This document shows, piece after piece, positions 1 through 10,059 of a DNA stretch of 64,000 nucleotides (its first letter is position 1; every line of letters starts with the position of its first letter). The DNA is from Bacteroidaceae bacterium. GTDB taxonomy: Bacteria; Bacteroidota; Bacteroidia; Bacteroidales; Bacteroidaceae. Position numbers and translations under genes: made by a program. The stretch lies in the NCBI GenBank assembly GCA_024398715.1, contig JAKSIP010000006.1, positions 1-64,000 on the forward strand. The letters are read 5' to 3'. The notes under the pieces are model-generated. The model worked only from the letters and a program-made list of their open reading frames with translations, did no database searches and was not told the origin of the DNA.

Positions 1-626
1 TTACAGAAATCCAATCACACGCATTCAGCGAATGTAATACAATAGAATGTCTTACTTTACCGGATTCATTGTCTTTGCTTGGAGACTATGCGTTTTATGA
101 TTGTAACAATCTGACATCTGTAGTGATAAATTCCGTAGATAAATTTGGATGGTGCGCATTTTATTTGTGCCGTAAACTAAACAATGTGTCATTTACATCT
201 CCAATAGATTCTTTAGGAAGTGGAGCGTTTAGCAATTGCCTCGATTTGAAAGCAATAGCATTACCTCAAGGAATGACATACATAGGTAATTATGCATTCT
301 ATCATTGTCCAAGTCTTGAATCTGTCAAATTTCCGTCCACATTGGAAACTGTTGATGATTACGCTTTTGGTGGATGTCAGTCTCTCAAATCTTTATATTT
401 GCCTACTAATCTGAAAAGTATGGGTAGTGAATCATTTTACTATTGCAGCAGTTTGACAGAGTTGGATTTGCCTGAATCTTTGATACTGAAATCCATATGG
501 GATGATGTGTTTACAGGTTGCAAAAATCTTGAAACAATTACACTTCCATTTACAAATTTCCAGAATGGCGTATATACCAATGTTTTTAGAGGTTGTACCA
601 GACTGAACATGGTCATATTGAAATGA
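1..626 (+). CDS. BspA-like leucine-rich repeat protein, C-terminal part (5' truncated by window edge)
   Basis: The frame is open from nt 3 through the window edge, so the start lies upstream; about 207 residues are visible. They form back-to-back LRR_5 (BspA/Treponema type) repeats of about 23 residues with the recurring pattern AFxxCxxLxxVxxP, for example YAFYDCNNLTSV, GAFSNCLDLKAI, YAFYHCPSLESV and ESFYYCSSLTEL. Such proteins are usually secreted or surface-attached in Bacteroidales and have been linked to adhesion; that role is family knowledge, not visible here. There is no C-terminal sorting domain: the protein stops inside the last repeat (RGCTRLNMVILK). A strong hairpin follows about 40 nt after the stop. 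The signal peptide, if any, is outside the window. Confidence 0.85.
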   Translation, partial: TEIQSHAFSECNTIECLTLPDSLSLLGDYAFYDCNNLTSVVINSVDKFGWCAFYLCRKLNNVSFTSPIDSLGSGAFSNCLDLKAIALPQGMTYIGNYAFYHCPSLESVKFPSTLETVDDYAFGGCQSLKSLYLPTNLKSMGSESFYYCSSLTELDLPESLILKSIWDDVFTGCKNLETITLPFTNFQNGVYTNVFRGCTRLNMVILK

Positions 627-667
627 GAATGCTTGTGCCGTGACGCTGTTGCTCTCCAGAATCGAGT

Positions 668-701
668 GAGGCCGACCAAAAAGTGATTTTTGGCCGGCCT
701 C
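668..701. terminator. Bidirectional terminator-like hairpin, copy 1
   Basis: A 34-nt near-perfect inverted repeat with arms GAGGCCGACCAAAAA and TTTTTGGCCGGCCTC around a GTGA loop. It lies between the convergent LRR gene and gpmI. The A/T-rich inner arms give a U-run for transcripts from either side. A nearly identical copy in the opposite orientation is at 34341-34374. Confidence 0.7.
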
Positions 702-726
702 ATATTACAGCTACCTGAACGGATTC

Positions 727-2223
727 TTATCCTATCAGGTTCTTGCCGGTCATTTCGGCAGGAACATCAAGGCCCATAATACCAAGTATGGTAGGAGCCA
801 CATCGGCAAGAATGCCGTTTGTTATCTTTGCATTTGTGTTGTCTGTAACATAGATTACTGGAACGGGATTCAAAGAGTGGGCCGTGTTTGGTGTACCGTC
901 GGCATTGACTGCATTGTCGGCATTGCCGTGGTCTGCAATGATGATTGCCTCGTAACCTGTTGCGCGGGCAGCCTCTATTACACTGTGAACGCAGGCATCG
1001 ACAGCTGTTACAGCCTTCTCAATTGCGCCATATACGCCTGTATGACCAACCATATCGCCGTTGGCAAAGTTCACTACAATAAAGTCGTACTTGTCTTCAC
1101 GGATAGCATCAACAAGTTTTGAGCATACTGTGAAAGCGCTCATTTCCGGTTGCAGATCGTATGTTGCAACTTTTGGAGAAGGAACCAGGATACGTTCCTC
1201 GTTCTCGTATGGAGTCTCACGGCCTCCGTTCAGGAAGAATGTGACATGAGCGTATTTCTCTGTCTCGGCAATATGCAGCTGCTTGAGGCCTTTGCTTGCA
1301 ATGTATTCACCAAGAGTGTTCCTTACGTTTTCCTTGTCAAACAGAATGTGGACACCTGTAAAGCTGGCATCGTACGGTGTAAGGCAATAGTACTGCAGGC
1401 CCGGAATGGTTTTCATGCCGTTCTCTTCCATATCTTTCTGTGTAAGGACTATTGTTAGCTCTTTGGCACGGTCGTTACGGAAATTGAAGAATATGATTAC
1501 ATCGCCCTGTTCTATCTTTGAGTTGTATGCGCTGTTTACAATAGGTTTCATGAATTCATCGGTAACGCCGTCGGCATAGGACTCTTCTACAGCCTTTACC
1601 ATATCGGTTGCCTGTTTTCCCTGTCCGTTTACAAGCTGGTCATAAGCCACCTTTATGCGTTCCCAGCGTTTGTCGCGGTCCATTGCATAGAAACGGCCAA
1701 TAATTGATGCCACCTTGTCTCCACGTTTTACAAGCTGTTCAATAAAGCCCTTACCGCTTTTTGGGTCAGTATCGCGACCGTCCATAAAACAATGCACGAA
1801 CGCGTTGTCAAGATTATATTTCTTTGCAAGATCACAGAATGCAAACAGATGTTCAAGAGAAGAGTGTACACCTCCGTTGGAAACAAGTCCCATAAGATGG
1901 AGTTTCTTGCCTGTCTTCTTTGCATACTCATAGGCGGATACCACTTCCGGATTCTGCGCAATGCTTCCGTCTGCAATCGAGCGGTTGATTTTAACAAGAT
2001 CCTGATATACAACACGACCGGCTCCGATATTGAGGTGACCAACCTCAGAGTTACCCATCTGTCCGTCCGGAAGTCCTACATTCTCACCACTGGCAAGAAG
2101 CTGGTTGTTCGGATAGGTCTTGGCCAGATAATCCATATACGGAGTTGGTGTTGAGTAAATTACATCTGCTTTTGAATGGTTGCCAATTCCCCAACCATCA
2201 AGGATCATAAGCAAAGCTTTCAT
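727..2223 (-). CDS. gpmI: 2,3-bisphosphoglycerate-independent phosphoglycerate mutase
   Basis: Interconverts 3- and 2-phosphoglycerate in glycolysis and gluconeogenesis; cytosolic, Mn-dependent member of the alkaline phosphatase superfamily. 498 aa, close to the usual 500-515. The N-terminal metal-binding Asp is in MILDGWGIG (D9). The phosphorylated Ser is in [14 protein letters not shown] (S59). [23 protein letters not shown] and the C-terminal metal site [11 protein letters not shown] and TAHSLNPVP are all present. It starts at the only plausible ATG, directly before [11 protein letters not shown]. It is the third gene of a same-strand run valS-deaD-gpmI and ends in the convergent terminator at 668-701. 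Confidence 0.97.
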   Translation of the reverse strand: MKALLMILDGWGIGNHSKADVIYSTPTPYMDYLAKTYPNNQLLASGENVGLPDGQMGNSEVGHLNIGAGRVVYQDLVKINRSIADGSIAQNPEVVSAYEYAKKTGKKLHLMGLVSNGGVHSSLEHLFAFCDLAKKYNLDNAFVHCFMDGRDTDPKSGKGFIEQLVKRGDKVASIIGRFYAMDRDKRWERIKVAYDQLVNGQGKQATDMVKAVEESYADGVTDEFMKPIVNSAYNSKIEQGDVIIFFNFRNDRAKELTIVLTQKDMEENGMKTIPGLQYYCLTPYDASFTGVHILFDKENVRNTLGEYIASKGLKQLHIAETEKYAHVTFFLNGGRETPYENEERILVPSPKVATYDLQPEMSAFTVCSKLVDAIREDKYDFIVVNFANGDMVGHTGVYGAIEKAVTAVDACVHSVIEAARATGYEAIIIADHGNADNAVNADGTPNTAHSLNPVPVIYVTDNTNAKITNGILADVAPTILGIMGLDVPAEMTGKNLIG

Positions 2224-2254
2224 AGATTCTGTTTTAATTTATGTAGTTTGATAT

Positions 2255-4057
2255 TTATCTTCTTTTATTGCGTTTGCGGTCGCTGCGTTCATCCCTGTTA
2301 CGGCGCGGAGCATCATCGCGGCGTTTTCTGTCGTCTCTGCCGCCATACGCACGTTCTCTGTCTTTACGGCGTTCTTTCCTTGCACCGCGTTCTACTGTGT
2401 TTTCATCGGCCTGTTCAGCCAGTTCTACCCGCAGTTCGCGGCCTTTGAGTTTGCGTCCGTTCAATTCTTCAAGTATGAGCGGAACATTCTTTGCCGGAGT
2501 CTCAAAGAAAGAAAAACTGTGCATAACATCAATACGGCCCAAGTCTATACGTTCAGGAATAAACTTGTTGATAATGTCAATTATCTGGCTGGTATGGACA
2601 TTGTCAAGTTTGCCAAGATTGATAAAGAAACGTGCATAACCCTCCTGAGCCTTACGCTTGCGTTCCTTGCGGTCAGCTTCTTTCTTTTTCTGTTCCTCTT
2701 TGCGTGACTTGCGTTCCTGTTCAACAGTAACAGTCTCTATCTCCGGAGCATTGGCATAATAGCTCATAAACTTGCCAAACTCAAGACTTACCACACGTTT
2801 TATGATATCCTCTTTGTCAAGCCAGTCCAACTGGCGGTAAATAAGCGGAAGGAAGGGAGCAATCTGTTCCTCGTTCACAAGAGTTTTCTCAATATCGTCA
2901 ATGACTTTGTAGAGCTGTTTTTCACATATCTGGGTTCCCTCCGGAATGGTACCCGCAACAAACTCTCTTGCAATAGTCTTTTCTATCTGTTTGAGTTTGC
3001 CTTTCTCACGCAGATTGATTATTGAAATGGAAGTTCCTGTCTTTCCTGCACGTCCGGTACGGCCGCTGCGGTGCGTATAGACTTCTATGTCGTCCGGCAA
3101 ACCGTAATTGATTACATGGGTAAGGTCATCCACGTCAAGTCCGCGGGCTGCCACATCGGTTGCAACCAGAAGCTGAACCTGACGCTTGCGGAACTTGTTC
3201 ATGGTCAGATCGCGTTGTGCCTGAGACAAGTCTCCGTGCAACGGTTCGGCGTTGTATCCGTCCTGAATCAGATTATCCGCAACCTCCTGTGTTTCCAGAC
3301 GGGTGCGGCAGAATATGATTGCGTATATCTTGGGATAGAAATCAACAATACGTTTCAGAGCATAGTACTTGTCTTTTGCGTGCACCATATAATAGACGTG
3401 GTTCACGTTACCGGTACCCTGATTCTTGTTGCCAATTACAATCTCCTTATAATCATGCAGATAGTTCTTTGCTATGGAGGCTATTTCGCTGCTCATGGTT
3501 GCAGAGAACATAAGCATATTGCGCTGGGCAGGAACGGTTTCAAGTATTGCGTTGAGATCATCGCTGAAACCCATATCCAGCATTTCGTCGGCCTCGTCCA
3601 GAACAACGTTGGACACAGTATCCAGACGGACAACACCACGGTTCATCAGATCAAGCAGACGCCCTGGTGTTGCAACAATGATATGGGCACCTTTCTTGAA
3701 ATTGCGTATCTGGTTCTCAACAGAGGTTCCGCCGTACATAGGTACAATATGCAGACCGTCCATATACTTTGAGAAATCTGCAAGGTCGGCGGCAATCTGC
3801 ATACAGAGCTCACGTGTAGGACTCAGTATCAGAGCTTGCGGTACAGCCTTGCTTACATCTGTCTTCTGCAGAATAGGCAATCCGAATGCCGCGGTCTTAC
3901 CGCTGCCGGTCTGGGCAAGTGCAACCACATCGTTTCCATCGCCTAAAAGGTATGGAATAACCTGTTCCTGAACAGGCATCGGGCGTACAAAGCCCATCTC
4001 GGTAACAGCCTTTACAAGTACATTGTTCAGGCCAAGTTTAGAAAATTCAGAATCCAT
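2255..4057 (-). CDS. deaD: DEAD-box ATP-dependent RNA helicase (DeaD/CsdA type)
   Basis: ATP-dependent RNA unwinding, probably in ribosome assembly or RNA decay. 600 aa from the ATG at 4057; a TTG three nt upstream is also open but less likely. In order: a Q motif region (FVRPMPVQEQVIP), Walker A AQTGSGKT, PTRELCMQ, VLDEADEMLDMGF, SAT, and HRSGRTGRAG in the helicase C lobe. A DbpA-like RNA-binding domain follows (about residues 475-560; RFFINLGKLDNVHTSQIID). The tail is very basic and low-complexity (KERRKDRERAYGGRDDRKRR), as in cold-shock helicases of this group. It lies 20 nt after valS and 31 nt before gpmI, consistent with one transcript. Confidence 0.95.
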   Translation of the reverse strand: MDSEFSKLGLNNVLVKAVTEMGFVRPMPVQEQVIPYLLGDGNDVVALAQTGSGKTAAFGLPILQKTDVSKAVPQALILSPTRELCMQIAADLADFSKYMDGLHIVPMYGGTSVENQIRNFKKGAHIIVATPGRLLDLMNRGVVRLDTVSNVVLDEADEMLDMGFSDDLNAILETVPAQRNMLMFSATMSSEIASIAKNYLHDYKEIVIGNKNQGTGNVNHVYYMVHAKDKYYALKRIVDFYPKIYAIIFCRTRLETQEVADNLIQDGYNAEPLHGDLSQAQRDLTMNKFRKRQVQLLVATDVAARGLDVDDLTHVINYGLPDDIEVYTHRSGRTGRAGKTGTSISIINLREKGKLKQIEKTIAREFVAGTIPEGTQICEKQLYKVIDDIEKTLVNEEQIAPFLPLIYRQLDWLDKEDIIKRVVSLEFGKFMSYYANAPEIETVTVEQERKSRKEEQKKKEADRKERKRKAQEGYARFFINLGKLDNVHTSQIIDIINKFIPERIDLGRIDVMHSFSFFETPAKNVPLILEELNGRKLKGRELRVELAEQADENTVERGARKERRKDRERAYGGRDDRKRRDDAPRRNRDERSDRKRNKRR

Positions 4058-4077
4058 CAAGCGGTATCAGGTATTTG

Positions 4078-6771
4078 TTAAAGCGCTGCAAGAGATTCCT
4101 TGAGAAGAGCAATTTTCTGCTCTGCATCGGCCTGTTTCTTGCGTTCGTTCTCTACAACTGCAGCAGGAGCATGAGCTACAAAGTTGGCATTGCCAAGTTT
4201 TGCCATCACACCCTTCAGAAATCCTTCAAGGTAAACAATCTCCGCATTGATGCGTTTTTTCTCTGCCTCTGTATCAATCAGATTTCCAAGATTTACGGCA
4301 AACTCAGTGGTTCCTACCATAAACTGGGCCGATGCCGGGTTCTTTGCTTCAATCTCTTCAATATCAGCAAGATTGGCCATTTTCAGTATTACGCTCTTAT
4401 ATTTCTCTGCAGGATTCTTTCCTACTACCTGAAGCGTAAGAACTTCTTTCAGTGCTATATTTTTCTGATTGCGTACGTTACGGACCTCGCTGACAATTGT
4501 CTTGCATATTTCAAAACCGTCAACCAGAGCCTTGTCGGCACCCTTTTCAAGTCCAACAATAGTCTGGTTCATAATGGTGTCCTTTTCTCCGCGCTCAGCC
4601 ATGGCATGCCACAATTCTTCAGTAATAAAAGGCATGAACGGATGCAGCAGCAACAGCAGTTTTTCAAACAACTGCATGGTAGAGGAATATGTGGCACCAT
4701 CTATTGGTTGGCCGTACGCTGGTTTGACAATTTCAAGATACCAGCTTGCAAACTCGTCCCAGAACAGCTTGTAAACAGCCATCAGAGCCTCGTTCAGACG
4801 GTATTTCGACATAAGGTCGTCCATCTCTGCCGCAGTATTGGCAAGAGCCGCACCGAACCATTCCACTGCCAGACGTGAACTTTCCGGCTGTGCAATATTT
4901 TTATCCACATTCCAGCCCTGTGTAAGACGGAATGCATTCCATATCTTGTTGTTGAAGTTACGTCCCTGTTCGCAGATAGACTCGTCAAACGGTATATCGT
5001 TACCGGCAGGAGCAGAAAGCATGAGTCCCATACGTACACCGTCAGCACCGAACTTTTCGATCAGTCCTATAGGGTCTGGAGAATTTCCAAGAGACTTGCT
5101 CATCTTGCGTCCAAGCTTGTCACGTACGATACCTGTAAAATACACATTGCGGAAAGGAATTTCCTTCTGATATTCGCAACCGGACATAATCATACGTGCA
5201 ACCCAGAAGAAAATAATGTCCGGACCTGTTACAAGGTCTGCTGTAGGATAGTAATAGTTGATCTCCTTATTTCCCGGTTCATTGATTCCGTTGAACAGCG
5301 ATATAGGCCACAACCACGATGAGAACCATGTGTCAAGTGCATCCTCGTCGCGGTGCAGATCTTCAAGCTTTATATTCTCATACCCGGCAATCTTATGAGC
5401 CTTTTCAAGGGCCTTTTCAGCATCAAGGGCAACAACGAACTGCTCTTCCTGTCCCTCTTCTGCAGGCAGGAAATATGCCGGGATTCTGTGTCCCCACCAC
5501 AACTGACGGCTAATGCACCAGTCCTGAATGTTTTCCAGCCAGTTTCTGTATGTTGTCACATATTTTGGAGGATAGAACTTGAGTTCACCGGAAAGTACCG
5601 GAGGCAGCGCGATGTCTGCAAAGTGCTGCATGCTAAGGAACCACTGTTTGCAAAGACGCGGTTCTACGGCTGTATCCTGATTGCGTTCAGAATAGCCCAC
5701 CTTGTTATCGTAATCCTCCACTTTTTCAAGAAGACCGGCGGCGTCAAGGTCAATTGCAATCTGCTTACGTACAGCAAAACGGTCCTGGCCTACGTACATG
5801 CCGGCCGCATCGGATATTGTACCGTCCGGGTTGAATATGTCTATTATCTCAAGACCATGGGTCTTGCCAAGTGCATAGTCATTGGCATCGTGTGCAGGAG
5901 TAACTTTAAGACAGCCTGTACCGAATTCTATATCAACATAGCGGTCTTCAATAACAGGAATCACGCGGTTTACAAGCGGAACAATCACCTTATGACCGCG
6001 CAGCCACTGGTTCTTGGCATCCTTGGGATTGATGCACATGGCAGTATCGCCCATGATTGTTTCAGGACGTGTTGTAGCTACAACAGCATACCAGCCTTTG
6101 GCATCGCGGTGCAGAACCTCGCCCTCCTGATTTGTAGGAGTTACTGTTTCACCATCTGCAACATAATATTTCAGATAGTAGAGTTTGCTCTTCTCTTCAC
6201 GGTAGATTACCTCTTCAGTAGAAAGAACTGTCTGCGCTTTCGGATCCCAGTTCACCATGCGCAGTCCGCGGTATATCAGACCTTTGTCATACAAATCGCA
6301 GAACACGCGCGTTACGCTTTCACTGCGCAGTTCATCCATTGTGAATGCTGTACGGTCCCAGTCACAGCTGCAACCAAGACGGCGCAACTGCTTGAGTATG
6401 ATGCCGCCGTGTTCCTCTTTCCACTCCCAGGCATACTTGAGGAACTGTTCGCGTGTAAGGTCACGTTTCTTTATACCCTGAGCCGCAAGTTTGTTCACCA
6501 CCTTTGCCTCTGTTGCAATACTTGCATGGTCTGTTCCGGGTACCCAAAGCGCATTCTTGCCCTTCATACGGGCACGGCGCACAAGGATATCCTGAATGGT
6601 ATTGTTCAACATGTGTCCCATGTGCAATACGCCTGTAACATTTGGTGGCGGTATTACAATGGTGTACGGTTCACGGCCATCAGGCTCTGAATGGAAGAGC
6701 TTGTTGTCTTCCCAATACTTGTACCACTTGGACTCAACGTCGGCGGGATTATACTTGCTTGCTAATTCCAT
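4078..6771 (-). CDS. valS: Valyl-tRNA synthetase
   Basis: Class I aminoacyl-tRNA synthetase that charges tRNA-Val and edits mischarged Thr. 897 aa, within the usual 870-950. The HIGH signature is HMGH (residues 50-53, in [12 protein letters not shown]). The KMSKS loop is [14 protein letters not shown], near residue 553. The editing domain has [17 protein letters not shown]. An anticodon-binding domain and a C-terminal coiled-coil arm ([17 protein letters not shown]) end the protein. It is transcribed away from mazG; its -7 box overlaps the mazG promoter region. deaD follows 20 nt later. Confidence 0.97.
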   Translation of the reverse strand: MELASKYNPADVESKWYKYWEDNKLFHSEPDGREPYTIVIPPPNVTGVLHMGHMLNNTIQDILVRRARMKGKNALWVPGTDHASIATEAKVVNKLAAQGIKKRDLTREQFLKYAWEWKEEHGGIILKQLRRLGCSCDWDRTAFTMDELRSESVTRVFCDLYDKGLIYRGLRMVNWDPKAQTVLSTEEVIYREEKSKLYYLKYYVADGETVTPTNQEGEVLHRDAKGWYAVVATTRPETIMGDTAMCINPKDAKNQWLRGHKVIVPLVNRVIPVIEDRYVDIEFGTGCLKVTPAHDANDYALGKTHGLEIIDIFNPDGTISDAAGMYVGQDRFAVRKQIAIDLDAAGLLEKVEDYDNKVGYSERNQDTAVEPRLCKQWFLSMQHFADIALPPVLSGELKFYPPKYVTTYRNWLENIQDWCISRQLWWGHRIPAYFLPAEEGQEEQFVVALDAEKALEKAHKIAGYENIKLEDLHRDEDALDTWFSSWLWPISLFNGINEPGNKEINYYYPTADLVTGPDIIFFWVARMIMSGCEYQKEIPFRNVYFTGIVRDKLGRKMSKSLGNSPDPIGLIEKFGADGVRMGLMLSAPAGNDIPFDESICEQGRNFNNKIWNAFRLTQGWNVDKNIAQPESSRLAVEWFGAALANTAAEMDDLMSKYRLNEALMAVYKLFWDEFASWYLEIVKPAYGQPIDGATYSSTMQLFEKLLLLLHPFMPFITEELWHAMAERGEKDTIMNQTIVGLEKGADKALVDGFEICKTIVSEVRNVRNQKNIALKEVLTLQVVGKNPAEKYKSVILKMANLADIEEIEAKNPASAQFMVGTTEFAVNLGNLIDTEAEKKRINAEIVYLEGFLKGVMAKLGNANFVAHAPAAVVENERKKQADAEQKIALLKESLAAL

Positions 6772-6809
6772 ATATGTAAAATATGTATTTTTATCCTATT
6801 TACCAAGAA

Positions 6810-6842
6810 TTTGCAAAGGTAGTAAAAAAATAGGTACCTTTG
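6810..6842 (+). promoter_or_regulatory. mazG promoter (-33 TTTG, -7 TACCTTTG)
   Basis: TTTG at 6810-6813 and TACCTTTG at 6835-6842 are 21 nt apart, matching the Bacteroidetes sigma-ABfr promoter form. The mazG ATG is 24 nt after the -7 box. The -33 box overlaps the divergent valS -7 box, so the two promoters probably compete. Confidence 0.65.
6814..6821 (-). promoter_or_regulatory. valS promoter -7 box
   Basis: On the minus strand this reads TACCTTTG, a perfect match to the Bacteroidetes -7 consensus TAnnTTTG, about 43 nt before the valS start. No TTTG sits at the ideal -33 distance. With the mazG -7 box it forms a 9-bp inverted repeat (GCAAAGGTA/TACCTTTGC). Confidence 0.6.
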
Positions 6843-6865
6843 CATTGTCAAACAGTAAAAAGAAC

Positions 6866-7648
6866 ATGCATACAAGACAAGAACAACTTGAAGCTTTCAA
6901 CCGGGTGCTGGATGTAATGGACACATTGCGTGAAAAATGCCCGTGGGACAGAGTGCAGACCAACCAGAGTCTGCGCGAAAACACCATAGAAGAGGTATAT
7001 GAACTCTGCCAGGCCCTTATGGACAATGACAACAAAAATATCTGCAAAGAGTTGGGCGATGTGCTGCTGCACGTTGTATTCTACAGCAAGATCGGGTCCG
7101 AGACTGACAGTTTCGACATTGCCGATGTATGCAACCAGCTGTGTGACAAACTTATTTACCGTCACCCGCACGTTTACGGAAACACACAGGTTGACGGTCA
7201 GGGACAGGTTCTGCAGAACTGGGAACAGCTCAAACTGAAAGAAAAAGACGGGAACAAGCGCGTTCTTGCCGGCGTACCGGATTCTCTGCCATCACTCATC
7301 AAGGCATACCGCATTCAGGAAAAAGCCGCTCACGTAGGTTTTGACTGGGACACTGCGGCCGATGCCATGGCCAAGATATACGAGGAAGCTGATGAACTGA
7401 AAACCGAGATTGAGTCCGGCAACAAGGATTTGGCAGAATGTGAATTGGGAGATCTGCTGTTTGCCGTAACCAACGTGGCACGTCTATTCAAAATCCATCC
7501 TGACAATGCTTTGGAACGCACCAACAGCAAATTCATCCGCCGCTTCAACTACATTGAAGAACAGGCAATCAGCCAAGGACGCAGTCTTAAAGATATGACA
7601 CTTGCAGAGATGGATGCCCTATGGGAACAGGCCAAGTCCATGGAGTGA
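6866..7648 (+). CDS. mazG: Nucleoside triphosphate pyrophosphohydrolase MazG
   Basis: Hydrolyses NTPs/dNTPs to the monophosphate and pyrophosphate; a house-cleaning enzyme in the cytosol. 260 aa from the ATG at 6866 (HTRQEQLEAF), chosen because the frame upstream runs through the promoter. Two MazG domains are visible. The N-terminal one has CPWDRVQTNQSLRENTIEE and the metal-binding ELGDVLLHVVF. The C-terminal one has VGFDWDT, EEADELKTEI and ECELGDLLFAVTNVARL (the EExxE ... ExxD pattern). Length matches E. coli MazG (263 aa). It ends 2 nt from the convergent gene at 7651. Confidence 0.95.
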   Translation: MHTRQEQLEAFNRVLDVMDTLREKCPWDRVQTNQSLRENTIEEVYELCQALMDNDNKNICKELGDVLLHVVFYSKIGSETDSFDIADVCNQLCDKLIYRHPHVYGNTQVDGQGQVLQNWEQLKLKEKDGNKRVLAGVPDSLPSLIKAYRIQEKAAHVGFDWDTAADAMAKIYEEADELKTEIESGNKDLAECELGDLLFAVTNVARLFKIHPDNALERTNSKFIRRFNYIEEQAISQGRSLKDMTLAEMDALWEQAKSME

Positions 7649-7650
7649 TT

Positions 7651-8124
7651 CTATTCCTGTTTTGGTTTCTGCATCTGCTTCAGAATCTCGCTGTCAAAAT
7701 CTTCATCGGCTTTAAGGGCCTTGTACAGTTTTTCGGCAGGAAGTATTTTCTTGAACTTGTCAACATATTCCTTTTCAAGATTGGCAATGTCTATTTTTGC
7801 CTGGCACAAACTGTCTATCATTGAAAGGTATTCCTGTTTGGTTATGTTACCATCTTGGGAATACTCTCTGCAGAGTTTTCTTGCATTGGAATTGATATAT
7901 CTTTTTTTCTGGTAAAGTTCCTTATAGAGAGGAAAAAACTTTTCACTTTCTTTCCTTGACAATTTGGCGCAATCAACTATGTATTGGCTTTTTGCAGTCT
8001 TATATTCTTCCCAGGAAAATTTTTGTCCCGGAGCAAGTTGTACAGACGGCTTGTTTTGTGCAGAAGAGATGACTGAAACGCAACAAAAGAAAAATGTGAA
8101 TATAAAAAATTTCAGATGTTTCAT
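7651..8124 (-). CDS. Secreted Spy/CpxP-like small protein, probable ECF-sigma partner
   Basis: 157 aa with a clear signal peptide (KHLKFFIFTFFFCCVSVISSAQ). The mature part is helical and charged. It contains KFFPLYKELYQKK and an LxxxK-type segment (KILPAEKLYKALKADEDF) reminiscent of the LTxxQ segments of Spy/CpxP-like periplasmic proteins that Bacteroidetes often encode beside ECF sigma factors. It is the last gene of the run rnz, sigma factor, anti-sigma factor and this gene, 27 nt after the anti-sigma gene. A role as periplasmic sensor or chaperone is inferred from position and size; no catalytic motif is seen. Confidence 0.6.
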   Translation of the reverse strand: MKHLKFFIFTFFFCCVSVISSAQNKPSVQLAPGQKFSWEEYKTAKSQYIVDCAKLSRKESEKFFPLYKELYQKKRYINSNARKLCREYSQDGNITKQEYLSMIDSLCQAKIDIANLEKEYVDKFKKILPAEKLYKALKADEDFDSEILKQMQKPKQE

Positions 8125-8151
8125 ATCTACTAATAAAAGATGTTGATAATA

Positions 8152-8520
8152 TTACTCACCATATGTCAATGAGGAATACATAAGATATTCATCTACCATT
8201 GATTCTTCAAGATAATTGTCAATAAATTCATCGGAAAACGCCACAGCAGCATGGCTGTCAGATTTATTGAAACTGTCAGAGACATACATGGCCAGACCAA
8301 ACAATACTGCCAGCACAGAGACCGATGCCGCCATACCGATAAACCTTCTGCGCCTGAAATACAGCGGACGCGAGACCTTATTACTTACAAGACTAACATC
8401 AGGAATACAACCTTCCTGCGGAATAAGTTCCATAATATTCCCGCTAAGATTATCAAAGTACCCTTGAGGCACCTTGAATGGTGTTCTGTTTGTCTTCAAT
8501 TTCAGTCTAACATCTTTCAT
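8152..8520 (-). CDS. Probable anti-sigma factor (single-pass membrane protein)
   Basis: 122 aa with a short cytoplasmic N-terminus containing PFKVPQGYFDNLSGNI, a motif common in Bacteroidetes membrane proteins encoded directly after ECF sigma genes. One transmembrane segment follows (FIGMAASVSVLAVLFGLAMYV, about residues 60-80). A short acidic periplasmic tail ends in LEESMVDEYLMYSSLTYGE. It lies 32 nt downstream of the sigma gene. No zinc-binding HxxxCxxC anti-sigma motif is present, so the assignment rests on topology, motif and position. Confidence 0.6.
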   Translation of the reverse strand: MKDVRLKLKTNRTPFKVPQGYFDNLSGNIMELIPQEGCIPDVSLVSNKVSRPLYFRRRRFIGMAASVSVLAVLFGLAMYVSDSFNKSDSHAAVAFSDEFIDNYLEESMVDEYLMYSSLTYGE

Positions 8521-8552
8521 GCTAACATTTGACTTATTATTAATAATTTAGT

Positions 8553-9110
8553 TTAATCATTCTGTCCCAAATAGTCTTCAACTTTCTTTACGGCTATATG
8601 ATAAGAAGCCTTCAGTGCTCCAACGCTGGTACCTAAAATCTTGGACATATCCTCGTACTTCATCTCATCAAAATAGCGCATGTTAAAAACAGTGCGCTGT
8701 TTCAAGGGCAAAGACATGATTGCCTTCTGCAGCCGGATTTGTGTCCCATCTCCATCGAAAAATATATCTCCTTCAAGTTTTTCTTCCAGATTGGCCTGGT
8801 CTGAATCCAGCGTTAAAAAAGAGCGTTGCCTTTCCCTGTTAATGAATGTGATTGACTCATTTATTGCAATTCTGTATAGCCAAGTCAATAGTTTTGAGTT
8901 TCCTTTAAACGAATCAAGATTGAGCCACGCTTTTATGAATGTATTCTGCAGAAGGTCATTGGCATCGTCATGCACTATAACCATCCGTCTGATCTGCCAA
9001 TACAAGCGCTCACTGAAATGCTCTACAACCTTGGCGAATGCCGCCCTGCGTATGGCATCAGAATCAGAACACAATTCCTTTATTATCTTATATTCGTCAA
9101 ATTCTGACAT
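8553..9110 (-). CDS. ECF-type RNA polymerase sigma factor
   Basis: 185 aa. Sigma region 2 includes the core-binding segment DDANDLLQNTFIKAWLNLDSF and LTWLYRIAINESITFINRERQR. Region 4 is a C-terminal helix-turn-helix: LPLKQRTVFNMRYFDEMKYEDMSKILGTSVGALKASYHIAVKKVEDYL, quoted here only as landmarks LPLKQRTVFNMRYF and GTSVGALKASYHIA. It starts 15 nt after rnz, so either it is co-transcribed with rnz or its promoter lies in the rnz 3' end. The anti-sigma and Spy-like genes follow. The regulon is unknown. Confidence 0.92.
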   Translation of the reverse strand: MSEFDEYKIIKELCSDSDAIRRAAFAKVVEHFSERLYWQIRRMVIVHDDANDLLQNTFIKAWLNLDSFKGNSKLLTWLYRIAINESITFINRERQRSFLTLDSDQANLEEKLEGDIFFDGDGTQIRLQKAIMSLPLKQRTVFNMRYFDEMKYEDMSKILGTSVGALKASYHIAVKKVEDYLGQND

Positions 9111-9125
9111 GTATAATGTAGTGCA

Positions 9126-10037
9126 TTACAGGTTAACAGCCATTTTTTCTTTTGCAAGAACAGAATTGGCAAATACCTGTTTTGCCTCTTCCAACAGCAA
9201 AGATTCATCCGGATAACGGGCAGAGAAATGCCCCATAATCAGCTGGCCTACACCGGCCTGAGCCGCAATCAACGCTGCCTGTCTGGTAGTTGAATGATAG
9301 TACACATTTGCTTTTGACTCATCCTGGGCAGAATATGTGCAGTCATGATACATTGCATCCACACCCTTGATTTGCTCTATCATCTGAGGATTGTATGCAG
9401 TATCGCAGCAATAGGCATAACTGCGGGGCTTGTCTGCAGGCTTGGTAAGACGTTCATGAGAAATAACGGTTCCGTCTTCCAAAATAAAATCACCACCCGC
9501 TTTGATTCGGGAATATTCCCACTGTGGAACATGATAGTAATCACACATCTTCCGGTCAATATGGTCTTCAACAGACTTCTCCCTGAACAGGAATCCTGCA
9601 CATGGAACCCTATGTTTGAGAGGAATTGTAGTTACACTGACAGAACGGTCATCGTAGATAAGCTCCTGTTTTGTGGAATCAAAACCATGGAAAACAACTT
9701 CAAAAGGAAAATCGGAACAGAAAAAGTCCAGCATTGCTTTGAATATCTGTTCAAATTCCTTTGGAGCATATACGAACAACGGAGCTGTCCGGCCCAACAA
9801 TCCGAAAGAAGAAATCACTCCCATAAGACCAAAACAATGGTCTCCATGCAAGTGAGAGATAAAAATATGGTTAATTCCTCCAAACGGCAATCTGCAACCG
9901 CGCAACTGTATTTGTGTTCCGTCTCCGCAATCAACCAAAAACAGTTTTTCTCTAACATTCACAATCTGTGCAGATGTAAAATGTTTGAGACTTGGAGTAG
10001 CTGAACCACATCCCAATATTGTTACAGAAAATGTCAT
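9126..10037 (-). CDS. rnz: Ribonuclease Z (tRNA 3' endonuclease)
   Basis: Metallo-beta-lactamase-fold endonuclease that trims 3' trailers of tRNA precursors. It is relevant here because tRNA-Ser at 36855-36942 lacks an encoded CCA. 303 aa, the length of the short bacterial RNase Z. Motifs: SHLHGDHCFGL (HxHxDH metal site), VDCGDGTQIQL, YDDRSVSVTTIPLKHRVPC, CCDTAY, YHDCTYS and the terminal MGHFSARY. It is the first gene of a four-gene minus-strand run that continues into the ECF sigma locus. Confidence 0.95.
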   Translation of the reverse strand: MTFSVTILGCGSATPSLKHFTSAQIVNVREKLFLVDCGDGTQIQLRGCRLPFGGINHIFISHLHGDHCFGLMGVISSFGLLGRTAPLFVYAPKEFEQIFKAMLDFFCSDFPFEVVFHGFDSTKQELIYDDRSVSVTTIPLKHRVPCAGFLFREKSVEDHIDRKMCDYYHVPQWEYSRIKAGGDFILEDGTVISHERLTKPADKPRSYAYCCDTAYNPQMIEQIKGVDAMYHDCTYSAQDESKANVYYHSTTRQAALIAAQAGVGQLIMGHFSARYPDESLLLEEAKQVFANSVLAKEKMAVNL

Positions 10038-10059
10038 TTGATACTAAAATCTTATCCAA

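Noticed and set aside
6596..6865. Longer N-terminus for MazG
   Set aside because: The extension runs antisense through valS and the promoter. The family starts at the HTRQEQLEAF region, and the promoter lies at 6810-6842.
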